Numbered from the stretch's first letter, positions 47,116-58,723 are shown. The stretch is DNA of 64,000 nt from an uncultured Sphingomonadaceae bacterium (GCA_947493325.1 CANLQI010000001.1:748501-812500), one strand, 5' to 3'. Numbers and translations: made by a program. The notes: a model not told the origin generated them from the sequence alone.

Positions 47116-47967
47116 ATGACTTCGATTTCGGGCATGACAGTATTTATCACCGGTGCGGCATCGGGGCTGGGGCTGGAAATGGCGCGCAGTTTTGCGGCGC
47201 GCGGGGCCAATGTCATGATGTCGGATATTAATGGTGAGGCGCTGGAGCGTGAAGCGGCAAAGCTGCTTCAGAGTCACAACACCATTGCCGCAGTGCAATG
47301 TGATGTGGCCGAATATGAATCGATGCAAAAAGCCGCCGATGCAACCGTGGCGCATTTTGGAAAAGTGCATATGGTCATCAACAATGCGGGCGTGGGTTCG
47401 GGCGGAAAGACGGGAGCGATCCCGATCAAGGATTGGCAATGGGTGGTCGACATCAACCTGATGGGCGTGGTGCACGGGGTCGAGATATTTACGCCGCTCA
47501 TGCTTTCCCACGGTGAGGGCGGTCATATCGTCAACGTGGCATCAATGGCAGGCCATGTTGCGATGCCGGGCATGGGGCCATATCACGCGACAAAATTCGC
47601 GGTTGTCGGCTATAGCGAAAGCCTGCTGGCAGAATTGCCGGAGCAGGGCATTGGCGTTAGCGTGCTATGCCCCGCATGGGTAAAAACGCAAATTCACAAA
47701 AGCGGGTTCGGTGCGCCGTCGAAGGCAGGCAAACCGATAGACATGAGCGATCCAATGTCACAGCAGATGACGCACGTTATCGAAAATGGCATGCCGCCCG
47801 AACTAGTCAGCGAATGGGTTGCGGACTGTGTAGAGGCGGACCGTTTCTATATATTTACGCATCCCGATTTTTACGGCCCTATTGCGGCGCGACATGAACG
47901 TATTGCATCGGACTACAAAGCTGCCATCGATGACCCCAGATTTGCTGCTTATAAAAAGCCGTCATAA
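47116..47967 (+). CDS. Short-chain dehydrogenase/reductase (SDR)
   Basis: NAD(P)-dependent oxidoreductase of 283 residues. The Rossmann motif is TGAASGLGLEMARSFAARG (about 12-30), NNAGVGSGG follows at about 90, and the catalytic Ser and YxxxK are in VNVASMAG and YHATKFAVVGYSE. AGGAGA precedes ATG 47116. An alpha/beta hydrolase gene follows after 22 bp, suggesting a shared transcript. Substrate unknown. Confidence 0.92.
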   Translation: MTSISGMTVFITGAASGLGLEMARSFAARGANVMMSDINGEALEREAAKLLQSHNTIAAVQCDVAEYESMQKAADATVAHFGKVHMVINNAGVGSGGKTGAIPIKDWQWVVDINLMGVVHGVEIFTPLMLSHGEGGHIVNVASMAGHVAMPGMGPYHATKFAVVGYSESLLAELPEQGIGVSVLCPAWVKTQIHKSGFGAPSKAGKPIDMSDPMSQQMTHVIENGMPPELVSEWVADCVEADRFYIFTHPDFYGPIAARHERIASDYKAAIDDPRFAAYKKPS

Positions 47968-47989
47968 CGAACATAGATAGGAAGAGATT

Positions 47990-48880
47990 ATGGCGCAGAT
48001 CACGGCAAACGGCATTGCAATCGAAGTCGAGGACCACGGCAAGAAAAGCGATCCGGCGATTCTGCTTGTCATGGGGCTTTCCGCGCAATTGGTATTCTGG
48101 CCAGAGGATTTTATACAATCGCTGGTGGAGGCAGGGTACCGCGTGATTGCTTTCGACAATCGTGATATCGGCCTGTCGCATAAGTTTGAAGGTTTGCAGG
48201 CCCCCGGACCGGTGTGGCAGTTGCTGGTCAAGAAATTCCTGCCATCGCGCAAAATGGCGCCCTATTCGCTGGAGGATATGGCTGCTGATACCGTCGGTGT
48301 CATGGATGCGCTCGACATCGACAGGGCGCACGTAATCGGCTTGTCGATGGGCGGTATGATTGGTCAGATACTGGCCGCGAAACATCCCGGGCGAGTGGCA
48401 ACGTTCATTCCGATGATGACATCCACCAACAACCCCAAATTACCGCGCGCGGAGCGGCATGTGCAAAAGGCGCTGTTCGGTATGTCGCAAAACCGGCCCA
48501 AGGATATTGACGCCGCCACGGCCATGGCGGTGGAGTTTTTCAAACTTATTGGCTCTCCAGAAGGCGCACGCGCGGAAGGGGAGGTCGAAAACCTTATTCG
48601 CGCGGCGATAAAACGCAGCCATTACCCTGCAGGACCAAAGCGGCAGTTGGCCGCGATTATTGAATCAGGCGATTTGCGTGATTGGACGAAACGCATCACG
48701 GCGCCCACTTTGGTCATCCATGGCGATTCCGACGCTTTGGTGCCCTCCGACTGCGGCCGCGATATCGCCGCGAATATAGAAGGCGCGGAATTCGCGCTTA
48801 TCAAAGGCATGGGGCATGATTTGCCGTCGAACCTGCTTGATGAAGTGACGCGGCTCATTGTAAAGCATGTTTCCCGTTAA
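47990..48880 (+). CDS. Alpha/beta hydrolase
   Basis: 296 residues. The nucleophile is in GLSMGGMIGQI (Ser at about 119), the conserved FDNRDIGLS strand-loop precedes it, the acid is in LVIHGDSDALVP, and the His in IKGMGHDLP. These belong to the epoxide-hydrolase/esterase branch of the superfamily. GAAGAG precedes the ATG. It follows the SDR gene closely. Confidence 0.9.
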   Translation: MAQITANGIAIEVEDHGKKSDPAILLVMGLSAQLVFWPEDFIQSLVEAGYRVIAFDNRDIGLSHKFEGLQAPGPVWQLLVKKFLPSRKMAPYSLEDMAADTVGVMDALDIDRAHVIGLSMGGMIGQILAAKHPGRVATFIPMMTSTNNPKLPRAERHVQKALFGMSQNRPKDIDAATAMAVEFFKLIGSPEGARAEGEVENLIRAAIKRSHYPAGPKRQLAAIIESGDLRDWTKRITAPTLVIHGDSDALVPSDCGRDIAANIEGAEFALIKGMGHDLPSNLLDEVTRLIVKHVSR

Positions 48881-48904
48881 CGGCCCGAGAAAAGGCAGCG
48901 CGGT

Positions 48905-49117
48905 ATGATCAATATTATTCTGTCGGTAATGGTAATTGGCGCGATCGCCCTGATAGGCGGCGCCGTCTATCTGTTAAAGCGCGGCGGACCGAAAAAACAG
49001 CCATTGCTGATGCTGTTACTTGCGGCCATATTATTTGCAAATGTGGCGATATTATCCGTGCCCAATGAGCGCGGACTGTCACCGGCCAATACTGAGCTTG
49101 GCGAAACGGAAAACTAA
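48905..49117 (+). CDS. Small two-helix membrane protein
   Basis: 70 residues with two probable membrane helices (about 3-24 and 33-52), a basic KRGGPKK loop between them and an acidic tail. It lies 24 bp below the hydrolase gene in the same direction. Family not recognised. Confidence 0.6.
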   Translation: MINIILSVMVIGAIALIGGAVYLLKRGGPKKQPLLMLLLAAILFANVAILSVPNERGLSPANTELGETEN

Positions 49118-49136
49118 CAGCGCCGATGCGCAGACT

Positions 49137-49793
49137 TTATTTGATGGGCGAATCCGGCGCGAGCCGCATGTCCAGATAATTATCGACCGAGCTCATCAGA
49201 TCATCCATTTCATGTTCAAAGAAATGGTTGGCGCGCGGGATTTCATCGTGGTGAATGGTGATATGTTTTTGCGTGCGCAATTTATCGACCAGCTTTTGCA
49301 CTGCGCCTGGAGAAACGACTTCATCATTCACGCCCTGAATCATAATGCCGGATGCCGGACACGGGGCCAGAAAGCTGAAATCATACATATTGGCGGGCGG
49401 CGCGACCGAGATAAAACCGCGCACTTCGGGGCGGCGCATAAGCAGCTGCATGCCGATCAGCGCGCCAAAGCTAAAGCCCGCAACCCAGGTGGTTTGCGCC
49501 TCGGGGTGGAAACTCTGCACCCAATCGAGCGCCGCCGCGGCATCGGAAAGCTCGCCGATACCATTGTCAAAACTGCCCTGCGAGCGGCCTACACCGCGAA
49601 AATTGAATCGGAGCGTCGCAAAACCGCGCTTTACGAAAGTCTTGTACATCGCCTGCGTAATCCGGTCATTCATGGTACCGCCGCCCTGGGGATGCGGGTG
49701 CAGGATCATGGCAACGGGCGCGCGGGGACGTGGTGCGGGGCTAAAACGACCTTCGAGGCGGCCTTCAGGACCGGGAAAAATAACGGATGGCAT
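49137..49793 (-). CDS. Alpha/beta hydrolase, small serine-esterase type
   Basis: 218 residues of the short alpha/beta hydrolase group often annotated as CocE/NonD-like or YfhR-like. HPHPQGGGTMNDRITQAMYK (about 31-50) is the oxyanion-side HPHP motif, TLRFNFRGVGRSQG the conserved turn, and the nucleophile is in VAGFSFGALIGMQ (Ser about 105). Asp and His would be in VNDEVV and PRANHFFE. The gene is convergent with the preceding small ORF. Confidence 0.88.
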   Translation of the reverse strand: MPSVIFPGPEGRLEGRFSPAPRPRAPVAMILHPHPQGGGTMNDRITQAMYKTFVKRGFATLRFNFRGVGRSQGSFDNGIGELSDAAAALDWVQSFHPEAQTTWVAGFSFGALIGMQLLMRRPEVRGFISVAPPANMYDFSFLAPCPASGIMIQGVNDEVVSPGAVQKLVDKLRTQKHITIHHDEIPRANHFFEHEMDDLMSSVDNYLDMRLAPDSPIK

Positions 49794-49955
49794 AAGTGAT
49801 GTTTTTCCAATTATCTGGGCGAAAAGCCCATAAGGGCTGTGCTTTCGCAGGAATGTTTATATAAATGATTATATAGAAACCATTCGCAAAAGTGCAACAA
49901 AATGCGGCATAGCTGTGCAGAATGATCGCCGAATGACAGAAAGACGGGCAATATA

Positions 49956-51047
49956 ATGGCAAGCACGCCGCGCATATATCTGGACCATGCCGCAACGACG
50001 CCTATCAGCTTGTCTGCGCAAGAAGCATTTGCAGAAGGCATGGCGCATTGGGCCAATCCTTCGTCGCCGCATATGGATGGCCGCAGTGCGCGTGCTGCTC
50101 TTGAAGATGCGCGCGGACGCATTGCCAAGGCTTTGGATTGGGATGGAGAGATCATATTCACCAGCGGTGCAAGCGAGGCCATTGCCATTGCTCTGGGCCG
50201 CACCAAAAAATCGCGCGTTGTAACGACGCCGGTGGAACATGATGCTGTATTGCGGACGGCGAGCGGCGCGGAGAAACTGGCCGTGGATTTACAGGGCCGT
50301 GTTGTACAGGCCAGCCTGGAACGGGCATTGGAAAACGCACCTTCCGAAAAACTGGTTGCTGTCCAGTCTGTCAATAACGAGACCGGCGTGACGCAGGATA
50401 TGGCGGCTATTTCCGCAACCGTGCAAGAAGCAGGTGGCGTCCTGTTCGCCGACTGCGCGCAATCGGCAGGTAAAAAGCCATTGCCGGACGCGGATATGAT
50501 TTCAATATCCGCGCATAAATTTGGCGGACCGCCAGGCATAGGCGCTCTATTGATACGCGATCTGGCGCATATCCATGCGTCCGGCGGGCAGGAAAAAGGA
50601 TATCGTGCAGGCACGGAAAACCTTCCAGCCGCACTTTCCATGGCGGTGGCATTGGAAGGATCACGCACATGGATGGAACGGGCGGCGGAATTGCGCGAAC
50701 AGCTTGATAAATCCATCGCAGGCGCGGGCGGTGAAGTGGTTGCACTGGATGCGGATCGCTTGCCGACCATTGGCGGTTACCGGATGCCGGGTGCAGCCGC
50801 CAATGCGCAGCTTATCCAGTTTGATCTGGCCGGTGTCTCCGTGTCGGCGGGCAGCGCCTGTTCATCAGGAACGCTCAAAACCAGTCATGTTCTGTCAGCC
50901 ATGGGCTGGGATGATGCCGCTGCGAATGAAGTGGTGCGGGTCAGTTTTGGCCGCGATACCAGCCGCAGCGATATCTACCGCTTTATCGAAGTGTGGAAAT
51001 CAATATATGACCGCGTAAAGGGCCAATCTTTGAAGGGCGGAACATGA
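49956..51047 (+). CDS. Cysteine desulfurase family protein, copy 1
   Basis: PLP enzyme of aminotransferase class V, 363 residues, that takes sulfur from cysteine. It has YLDHAATTP at the N-terminus, the PLP Lys in SISAHKFGGPPG, and the persulfide Cys loop SAGSACSSG near residue 305. It overlaps the second desulfurase by four bases (ATGA). Though the sequence is only moderately similar to the second copy, all catalytic landmarks are present in both. Likely serves Fe-S assembly or tRNA thiolation. Confidence 0.9.
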   Translation: MASTPRIYLDHAATTPISLSAQEAFAEGMAHWANPSSPHMDGRSARAALEDARGRIAKALDWDGEIIFTSGASEAIAIALGRTKKSRVVTTPVEHDAVLRTASGAEKLAVDLQGRVVQASLERALENAPSEKLVAVQSVNNETGVTQDMAAISATVQEAGGVLFADCAQSAGKKPLPDADMISISAHKFGGPPGIGALLIRDLAHIHASGGQEKGYRAGTENLPAALSMAVALEGSRTWMERAAELREQLDKSIAGAGGEVVALDADRLPTIGGYRMPGAAANAQLIQFDLAGVSVSAGSACSSGTLKTSHVLSAMGWDDAAANEVVRVSFGRDTSRSDIYRFIEVWKSIYDRVKGQSLKGGT

Positions 51048-52156
51048 AGGCGCCGATTTATCTTGATTATCAGGCCACAACGCCGCTCGCGCCCGAAGCA
51101 TATGCCGCCATGGAGCCTTGGCTGCAAGATGGCTTTGCCAATCCGCACAGCTCGCATGGCGCAGGCCGCAAGGCCGCCGCCGCTGTCGAAGCCGCGCGCG
51201 GACAGGTGGCACAACTGCTACCCGATAATGGTGAGGTAATTTTCACAAGCGGCGCGACCGAAGCGATCAATCTGGCGCTGCGCGGCGCATTGCCATTTGC
51301 GGACAGGGCGCGGCGCAGGATCGTAACTATAGTGACCGAACATGCGGCTGTGCGCGACACGTGCTTCTGGCTGGAAAAACAGGGCTATGATGTGGTCATG
51401 CTGCCGGCCCGATCAGACGGACGTGTGGATATGGATGCGGCGGCAGCCTCGATAGATGGTGACACGGCGATAGTTGCCGCCATGCTGGTGAATAACGAGA
51501 TCGGCATCATTCAGCCCGTACGTGAACTGTCCGATATGGCCCATGCCGTGGGGGCATTATTCCTGACGGATGCCGTGCAGGGCTATGGCCGGGTCATGGT
51601 TCCCGGCTGCGCCGATATGATTGCGCTGTCCGCGCATAAGATCCACGGTCCCAAAGGTATTGGCGCATTATGGCGGCGCAGCGATATAGAGCTGGAACCG
51701 ATTTTATATGGCGGCGGACAGGAAGGCGGTGTGCGTTCGGGCACCTTGTCACCTGCTCTATGTGCGGGATTTGGTGCAGCTGCAAAAGTGGCGGCACAGC
51801 GTTTTGATGAAGATCAGGCCCATGTCAGCCGCCTGTGGGATATCGCCCGCAAGCTGTTTGCCGAATGGACCGTAAACGGTTCGGCGCATCACCGGTATAA
51901 AGGCAATCTGAATATCCGCCGTGATGGTCTGGATGTCGCACGCCTGATGTCCGACGTGCGTGGGGTGTCATTCTCGGCCGGTTCCGCCTGTGCCAGCGGT
52001 TCCGGGCGGCCCAGCCATGTGCTCACCGCGCTAGGCCTTGAGCCCGCGCAAGTGAAATCGTCGATCCGATTGGGCTTTGGCCGCTATACGACCGAGGCGG
52101 AATTGACCGAAGCCGCGTTCATGCTCAATACAGCGGCGGGAGAGATTATAGGGTGA
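51044..52156 (+). CDS. Cysteine desulfurase family protein, copy 2
   Basis: 370 residues, the second of a tandem pair. Landmarks are YLDYQATTPLAPEA, the PLP Lys in ALSAHKIHGPKG, GGGQEGGVRSGTLSPAL, and the sulfur-carrying Cys in SAGSACASGSGRPSHVL. Compared with copy 1 the fuller HKIHGPKGIGAL motif is closer to IscS/NifS. A [2Fe-2S] ferredoxin gene starts one base after its stop. No iscU, hscA or suf genes are adjacent. Confidence 0.93.
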   Translation: MKAPIYLDYQATTPLAPEAYAAMEPWLQDGFANPHSSHGAGRKAAAAVEAARGQVAQLLPDNGEVIFTSGATEAINLALRGALPFADRARRRIVTIVTEHAAVRDTCFWLEKQGYDVVMLPARSDGRVDMDAAAASIDGDTAIVAAMLVNNEIGIIQPVRELSDMAHAVGALFLTDAVQGYGRVMVPGCADMIALSAHKIHGPKGIGALWRRSDIELEPILYGGGQEGGVRSGTLSPALCAGFGAAAKVAAQRFDEDQAHVSRLWDIARKLFAEWTVNGSAHHRYKGNLNIRRDGLDVARLMSDVRGVSFSAGSACASGSGRPSHVLTALGLEPAQVKSSIRLGFGRYTTEAELTEAAFMLNTAAGEIIG

Positions 52157-52157
52157 T

Positions 52158-52493
52158 ATGACAAAAATTACTTTTATCAGCGCTGATGGCCAGAATGAAG
52201 TTGTGGCAACCGCGAATCCCGGCGACCGCCTGCTCGATATCGCGCAAAACCATGACCAGCCGCTGGAGGGGACCTGTGAAGGACAGATGGCCTGTTCGAC
52301 ATGCCATGTGATTGTGTCGGACGATGATTTTGGCAAGCTGCCCGAAGCAGAGGAAATGGAAGAGGATATGCTGGATCTGGCGGCAGGTGTGGCACGGACC
52401 AGCCGGCTCGCGTGCCAGATTTACGTGACTGAAGATATGGAAAGCCTGACGGTGCATATGCCAGGTGAAGCGCATAATATGCAGGGGGTGTGA
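52158..52493 (+). CDS. fdx: [2Fe-2S] ferredoxin (ISC/adrenodoxin type)
   Basis: Electron carrier of 111 residues with the adrenodoxin-type ligand pattern Cys40, Cys46, Cys49 and Cys86 (CEGQMACSTC ... LACQI). In bacteria this type reduces sulfur during Fe-S assembly or feeds P450s; the adjacent desulfurases favour the first. Its stop overlaps the start of the beta-lactamase gene (TGATG). Confidence 0.94.
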   Translation: MTKITFISADGQNEVVATANPGDRLLDIAQNHDQPLEGTCEGQMACSTCHVIVSDDDFGKLPEAEEMEEDMLDLAAGVARTSRLACQIYVTEDMESLTVHMPGEAHNMQGV

Positions 52494-53404
52494 TGTCTGG
52501 GCCGGTTTTTAACAGGCGGACGTTACTGGCTATTCCCGCAGCATCTTTCTTGGCAGCGGGCTGCAAGCGAGCCGTGCAGATTGCACCTAAACCTTTGCTC
52601 ACGAACGATACGGCTTTGCAGGAACTGGAGCAGCAGGCTGGCGGACGGCTAGGTGTTGCCTGCATAAATGCTGCGGGGGAAGTGTTGCTGAGCAACCGCG
52701 CTGATGAACGCTTTGCGATGTGTTCGACATTCAAGGCGCCGCTTGCGATTGCGTTATTCGAAGCGCACGACAAGGGGCTTGTTGACCGCAATGCCAAAGT
52801 TACCGTGCGCGAAGCAGACCTTGTGCCTTACGCGCCTTTTGTAGAAAAACTGGTTGCAGAACGGCGCGATACGACATTGGATGAACTTGCCTATCAGGCT
52901 GTTATCATCAGCGACAATGCCGCCGCGAATATTGTGCTACGCGCCATTGGCGGGCTGGAAGCATTTACGAAATTCCTGCGCCGTCATGGCGATGATATAA
53001 GCCGGCTCGACAGATATGAGCCGGAGCTCAATGAAAATGCGGTCGGCGATCCGCGCGACACGACCAGCCCGCTGGCGATGGCCGAGTTGCTGCGGCAGTT
53101 GATGGTCGCGGATGGCCGTAATGAAACGCACGGTGATACGCTCATAAAATGGATGCGCGATACCACCACCGGTAAAGACCGGATACTTGCGGGGCTTCCG
53201 CAGGGATGGGAACTGGGCCATAAAACCGGCACTGCGCCAAGGTCCGCACCCTCGTATAATGACACGGGTATATTATTTCCGCCAGGACAGCCGCCTGCGC
53301 TGCTCTCCATCTATTTCGACAGGCCTGCACTGGAGGCGGAAAAAGCAGATGCAGCCATTGCTGAAGCTGCACGCGCGGCGGTGCAAAAAATTGTTGTAAA
53401 ATAA
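52493..53404 (+). CDS. Class A beta-lactamase
   Basis: Hydrolyses beta-lactams in the periplasm. The 303-residue protein has all class A landmarks: Ser78-x-x-Lys81 in CSTFK, SDN at 140-142, Glu176 in EPELN, and KTG at 244-246 followed by Thr. Cys77 directly before the nucleophile is the Cys69 position, but no obvious partner Cys for a Cys69-Cys238 disulfide is seen near KTG. The N-terminus (NRRTLLAIPAASFLAAGC) resembles a twin-arginine signal ending in a lipobox Cys24. It is coupled to fdx, an unusual place for a resistance gene. Spectrum cannot be told from sequence alone. Confidence 0.93.
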   Translation: MSGPVFNRRTLLAIPAASFLAAGCKRAVQIAPKPLLTNDTALQELEQQAGGRLGVACINAAGEVLLSNRADERFAMCSTFKAPLAIALFEAHDKGLVDRNAKVTVREADLVPYAPFVEKLVAERRDTTLDELAYQAVIISDNAAANIVLRAIGGLEAFTKFLRRHGDDISRLDRYEPELNENAVGDPRDTTSPLAMAELLRQLMVADGRNETHGDTLIKWMRDTTTGKDRILAGLPQGWELGHKTGTAPRSAPSYNDTGILFPPGQPPALLSIYFDRPALEAEKADAAIAEAARAAVQKIVVK

Positions 53405-53496
53405 TACGTAAAACCACCTATGGCTGCATTCTGGCTCTTGTATCCATTGCCGCACCTATCCATAATAAAACCCTAAACAATACAAAGGAGAGAAAC

Positions 53497-53700
53497 ATGA
53501 GCGTAGCAAAAACAAGTGAAATTATTTCCTCATCGACCGTCAGCGTTGAAGATGCTGTGAAAAAGGGCCTAGAACGTGCTGGCAAGACTATCAAGGGCAT
53601 TTCAGGCGTTTGGGTTAAAGACACCAAAGCGACGGTAGAAAATGGCCAGGTTGGTGAATGGCGCGTCACGATGGTCATCACATTTGTCCTGAACGACTAA
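53497..53700 (+). CDS. Dodecin
   Basis: A 67-residue flavin-binding protein that assembles as a hollow dodecamer and stores riboflavin or FMN. The family pattern is complete: SVEDAVKKGLERAGKTIKGISGVWVKDTKA with the flavin-stacking Trp in GVWVKD (about residue 39) and the closing EWRVTMVITFVLND. AAGGAGAG precedes the ATG. Monocistronic. Confidence 0.93.
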   Translation: MSVAKTSEIISSSTVSVEDAVKKGLERAGKTIKGISGVWVKDTKATVENGQVGEWRVTMVITFVLND

Positions 53701-53776
53701 TTTAAGGAAACGGGCGGCTCGCGGGCATCTTCAGGCGGGGCTTGCATTTACCGCAAAGCCACGCCATATGGCGGAT

Positions 53777-53864
53777 GGGAGTCGGGTGGACGTAGTGTTC
53801 GCCAATCTGGTCAGGTCCGGAAGGAAGCAGCCACAACGATTTTTCTACGGGTCGCCCGGCTCCT
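53777..53864 (+). ncRNA. ffs: Signal recognition particle RNA (4.5S type)
   Basis: The conserved apical domain GGTCAGGTCCGGAAGGAAGC followed by AGCC lies at 53808-53832, and the ends GGAGTCGGGTG and CGCCCGGCTCC pair as a long terminal stem. Size (about 90 nt) fits the bacterial small SRP RNA. The gene directly precedes dnaX, a standard alphaproteobacterial order. Exact ends are approximate. Confidence 0.93.
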
Positions 53865-53888
53865 ACTTTACCAAAATTCTCAAGAGGC

Positions 53889-53912
53889 ACCCTCGCGCGT
53901 TCGGGGGTTTTT
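53889..53912 (+). terminator. Intrinsic terminator after ffs
   Basis: ACCCTCG pairs with CGGGGGT around a six-base loop (CGCGTT) and is followed by TTTT. It lies about 25 bp after the SRP RNA. Confidence 0.8.
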
Positions 53913-53989
53913 CATGTCTGGGACACGGACGCTGTGGATATGTCACAATCTGCTTCGACAAAAAGCCAATAAGCGCCTAAACTATATGT

Positions 53990-55872
<1,883 letters not shown>

Positions 55873-55876
<4 letters not shown>

Positions 55877-56208
55877 AGAGCATGGAAGAAATGATGAAAG
55901 CGGCGCAGGAAGCCGCGCAGACTGTACAAAAGCAGATGGCCGAAGCGCAGACGAAGCTGGAGTCCATCGAAGTCGAAGGCATGGCGGGCGGCGGTCTTGT
56001 CAAGGTGCGCGCTACGGCCAAAGGGCGCATCATCGCGGTCGATATCGACGAAAGCCTGCTGGTGGCATCGGAAAAACAGATAACCGAAGATCTTGTCGCC
56101 GCTGCGTTCAACGATGCGCGTGCCAAAGCCGATAAGGCAAGCGAAGCCGAGATGGGCAAGATGTCCAGCGGCCTTAACTTGCCCGAAGGCTTTAAAATGC
56201 CGTTTTAA
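55873..56208 (+). CDS. YbaB/EbfC nucleoid-associated protein
   Basis: A 111-residue DNA-binding dimer related to YbaB. Family landmarks are the VEGMAGGGLVKVRATAKG strand, EDLVAAAFNDARAKAD helix and the C-terminal SSGLNLPEGFKMPF. ATG 55873 overlaps the dnaX stop (ATGA); an ATG at 55858 is possible. In many genomes recR follows dnaX-ybaB, but here the next gene is lon. Confidence 0.93.
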
Positions 56209-56240
56209 CTGCGGCTATTATACTCTGTATCACTATGATG

Positions 56241-56268
56241 CTTGTTTCGCCTGAATTGACGCCCATAT
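56241..56268 (+). promoter_or_regulatory. Candidate heat-shock (RpoH) promoter of lon
   Basis: CTTG (56241-56244), 17 bases, then CCCATAT (56262-56268) resembles the alphaproteobacterial RpoH pattern of CTTG and CCCATAT-like elements. It lies about 60 bp upstream of lon, a known heat-shock gene in many bacteria. The match is by eye and could be chance. Confidence 0.4.
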
Positions 56269-56329
56269 TCAGGATATAAACATCTGTGCCTGCTATGCTA
56301 TGGCGCAAAGAACTATTTGAAAGTTATTT

Positions 56330-58723
56330 ATGAACCAGCAATTCCCTCTTCTTCCCCTGCGTGACATCGTCGTATTTCCGCAGATGATCGTGCCGCTTTT
56401 CGTGGGCCGCGACAAATCTGTCGCTGCGCTTGAGCATGCGATGAATGCGAATAAGGAAATCTATCTGGTGTCGCAGCTTGATCCGGCCTGCGATGATCCA
56501 CTGCGCGATGATCTATACGATATGGGCGTTGTGGCCACGGTACTGCAGATGCTGAAACTGCCCGATGGCACTGTGCGCGTGTTGGTCGAAGGCAAAGAGC
56601 GGGCCAACCTGATGGCGCTTGAGGCACAGGACAATATGGTTATGGCCAGCGTTGAAACCGTTGCGCCTGTATCGGTGGGCGGCACGGAAGTGTCGGCGTT
56701 GATGCGTTCCGTGGTTGACCAGTTTGAACAATATTCCAAGCTTAACAAGAAAATGCCGGACGACACATCCGTGCAAATGGCAGAGATTGAGGATGCGGCG
56801 CAACTGGCCGATGCCGTGGCCGCCAGTATCAATGTCAAAGTATCGGACAAACAGGCACTACTTACCGAAAGTGACCCGGTCAAACGGCTGGAAATGGCAT
56901 TTGCCTTTATGGAAGGCGAGCTTGGCGTTCTGCAGGTTGAAAAGAAAATCCGCGGCCGCGTTAAGCGCCAGATGGAAAAAACGCAGCGCGAATATTATCT
57001 TAATGAGCAGATGAAAGCGATCCAGTCCGAACTGGGCGGCGGTGAAGGCGAGGGCGATGAAATGTCCGAGCTGACCGATAAGATTGAAAAAACGAAACTT
57101 TCGAAAGAAGCCAAGACCAAAGCGAACGCGGAGCTTAAAAAACTGCGCGGCATGCAGCCCATGTCGGCGGAAGCCACCGTAGTGCGCAACTATCTCGACA
57201 CGCTGCTTGGCTTGCCGTGGGGCAAGAAATCGAAGCTCAAGAAAGATATCAAGAAAGCGGAAGAAGTCCTCGACGCGGATCACTTCGCCCTGGAAAAAGT
57301 CAAAGAGCGGATCATTGAACATCTCGCGGTGCAGACGCGCACCAATAAACTGAAAGGTCCGATATTGTGCCTTGTTGGCCCTCCCGGTGTCGGTAAGACA
57401 TCGCTAGGCCGTTCCATTGCACGTGCGACAGGCCGCGAATTCGTGCGTCAGTCGCTGGGCGGCGTGCGTGACGAGGCTGAGATACGCGGCCACCGCCGCA
57501 CCTATATTGGTTCGATGCCGGGCAAGATTGTCAGTAATCTGAAAAAAGCCGGTACTTCAAACCCGCTCTTCCTGCTCGATGAGATTGACAAGCTGGGCCA
57601 GGATTTCCGAGGTGATCCTGCGTCCGCATTGCTCGAAGTGCTGGACCCGGAACAGAATGACAAGTTTCAGGATCATTATCTGGAAATTGATATCGACCTG
57701 AGCGACATCATGTTTGTGACGACGGCCAACTCGCTCAACCTGCCGCAGCCATTGCTCGACCGGATGGAGATCATTCGGCTTGAAGGCTATACCGAGGATG
57801 AGAAAGTCGAGATTGCCAAGCGGCACCTGATCGAAAAACAGGTGGATGCGCATGGCCTGAAAGAAGGCGAGTTCACACTGGAAGAAGACGCACTGCGCGA
57901 CTTAATCCGCTATTACACCCGCGAAGCCGGTGTGCGGACGCTGGAACGTGAGATTGCGCGCCTCGCACGCAAATCCCTGCGCAAAATCCTGGAAGGTGAG
58001 GCGGAAAGCGTCACTATCACGACAGACAATCTGTCCGATTTTGCCGGCGTGCGCAAATTCCGCCACGGCATGGGTGATGAAGAAAATCAGATTGGCGCCG
58101 TTACAGGCCTTGCCTGGACAGAAGTCGGCGGTGAATTGCTCACCATTGAATCCGTGACTGTACTTGGCAAAGGTCAGGTCAAAACGACAGGTAAGCTTGG
58201 CGAAGTCATGAATGAATCCATTCAGGCCGCATTCTCGTTTGTGCGCGCACGGGCGCCATCATATGGCATCAAGCCGAGTATCTTTGCGCGCAAGGATATT
58301 CATATCCACTTGCCCGAAGGTGCTGTTCCGAAAGACGGTCCTTCAGCAGGTGTCGGTATGGTGACGTCGATCGTCTCTACCCTGACAGGAATTGCGGTGC
58401 GTGCAGATGTGGCAATGACCGGGGAAGTAACATTGCGCGGGCGGGTCCTGCCCATTGGCGGATTGAAAGAAAAGCTGCTGGCGGCATTGCGCGGCGGCAT
58501 TTCCAAAGTTCTGATCCCTGCGGAAAACGAAAAAGACCTTGCCGAGATACCCGATAATATCAAGGAAGGCTTGGAAATCGTGCCTGTGTCACATGTCGAC
58601 GAAGTATTGATCCATGCATTGGTGGATAAAGTGTCGCCAATTGACTGGACCGATGCGGATGAACTGGCGGCACAGCCTGTACCCGCGGGACAGGCTTCGA
58701 CCAACGGTCCGGTCGCACATTAG
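56330..58723 (+). CDS. lon: ATP-dependent protease La (Lon)
   Basis: Homohexameric cytoplasmic AAA+ protease that removes damaged and regulatory proteins. The 797-residue protein has the N-terminal substrate domain ([23 protein letters not shown]), Walker [10 protein letters not shown] (350-358), the sensor region, and a C-terminal Ser-Lys protease domain with Ser672 ([11 protein letters not shown]) and Lys715 (GGLKEK), the same 43-residue spacing as in E. coli. Length is typical. hup follows. Confidence 0.97.
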   Translation: MNQQFPLLPLRDIVVFPQMIVPLFVGRDKSVAALEHAMNANKEIYLVSQLDPACDDPLRDDLYDMGVVATVLQMLKLPDGTVRVLVEGKERANLMALEAQDNMVMASVETVAPVSVGGTEVSALMRSVVDQFEQYSKLNKKMPDDTSVQMAEIEDAAQLADAVAASINVKVSDKQALLTESDPVKRLEMAFAFMEGELGVLQVEKKIRGRVKRQMEKTQREYYLNEQMKAIQSELGGGEGEGDEMSELTDKIEKTKLSKEAKTKANAELKKLRGMQPMSAEATVVRNYLDTLLGLPWGKKSKLKKDIKKAEEVLDADHFALEKVKERIIEHLAVQTRTNKLKGPILCLVGPPGVGKTSLGRSIARATGREFVRQSLGGVRDEAEIRGHRRTYIGSMPGKIVSNLKKAGTSNPLFLLDEIDKLGQDFRGDPASALLEVLDPEQNDKFQDHYLEIDIDLSDIMFVTTANSLNLPQPLLDRMEIIRLEGYTEDEKVEIAKRHLIEKQVDAHGLKEGEFTLEEDALRDLIRYYTREAGVRTLEREIARLARKSLRKILEGEAESVTITTDNLSDFAGVRKFRHGMGDEENQIGAVTGLAWTEVGGELLTIESVTVLGKGQVKTTGKLGEVMNESIQAAFSFVRARAPSYGIKPSIFARKDIHIHLPEGAVPKDGPSAGVGMVTSIVSTLTGIAVRADVAMTGEVTLRGRVLPIGGLKEKLLAALRGGISKVLIPAENEKDLAEIPDNIKEGLEIVPVSHVDEVLIHALVDKVSPIDWTDADELAAQPVPAGQASTNGPVAH

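Noticed and set aside
49841-49855. Another family A REPIN near the alpha/beta hydrolase gene
   Set aside because: Only a half-arm (GCTTTCGCAGGAATG) is present without a tail or inverted partner, so it may be a relic or chance.
56209-56329. recR remnant after ybaB
   Set aside because: The 121-bp gap contains no zinc-finger or Toprim-like coding segment in any frame.
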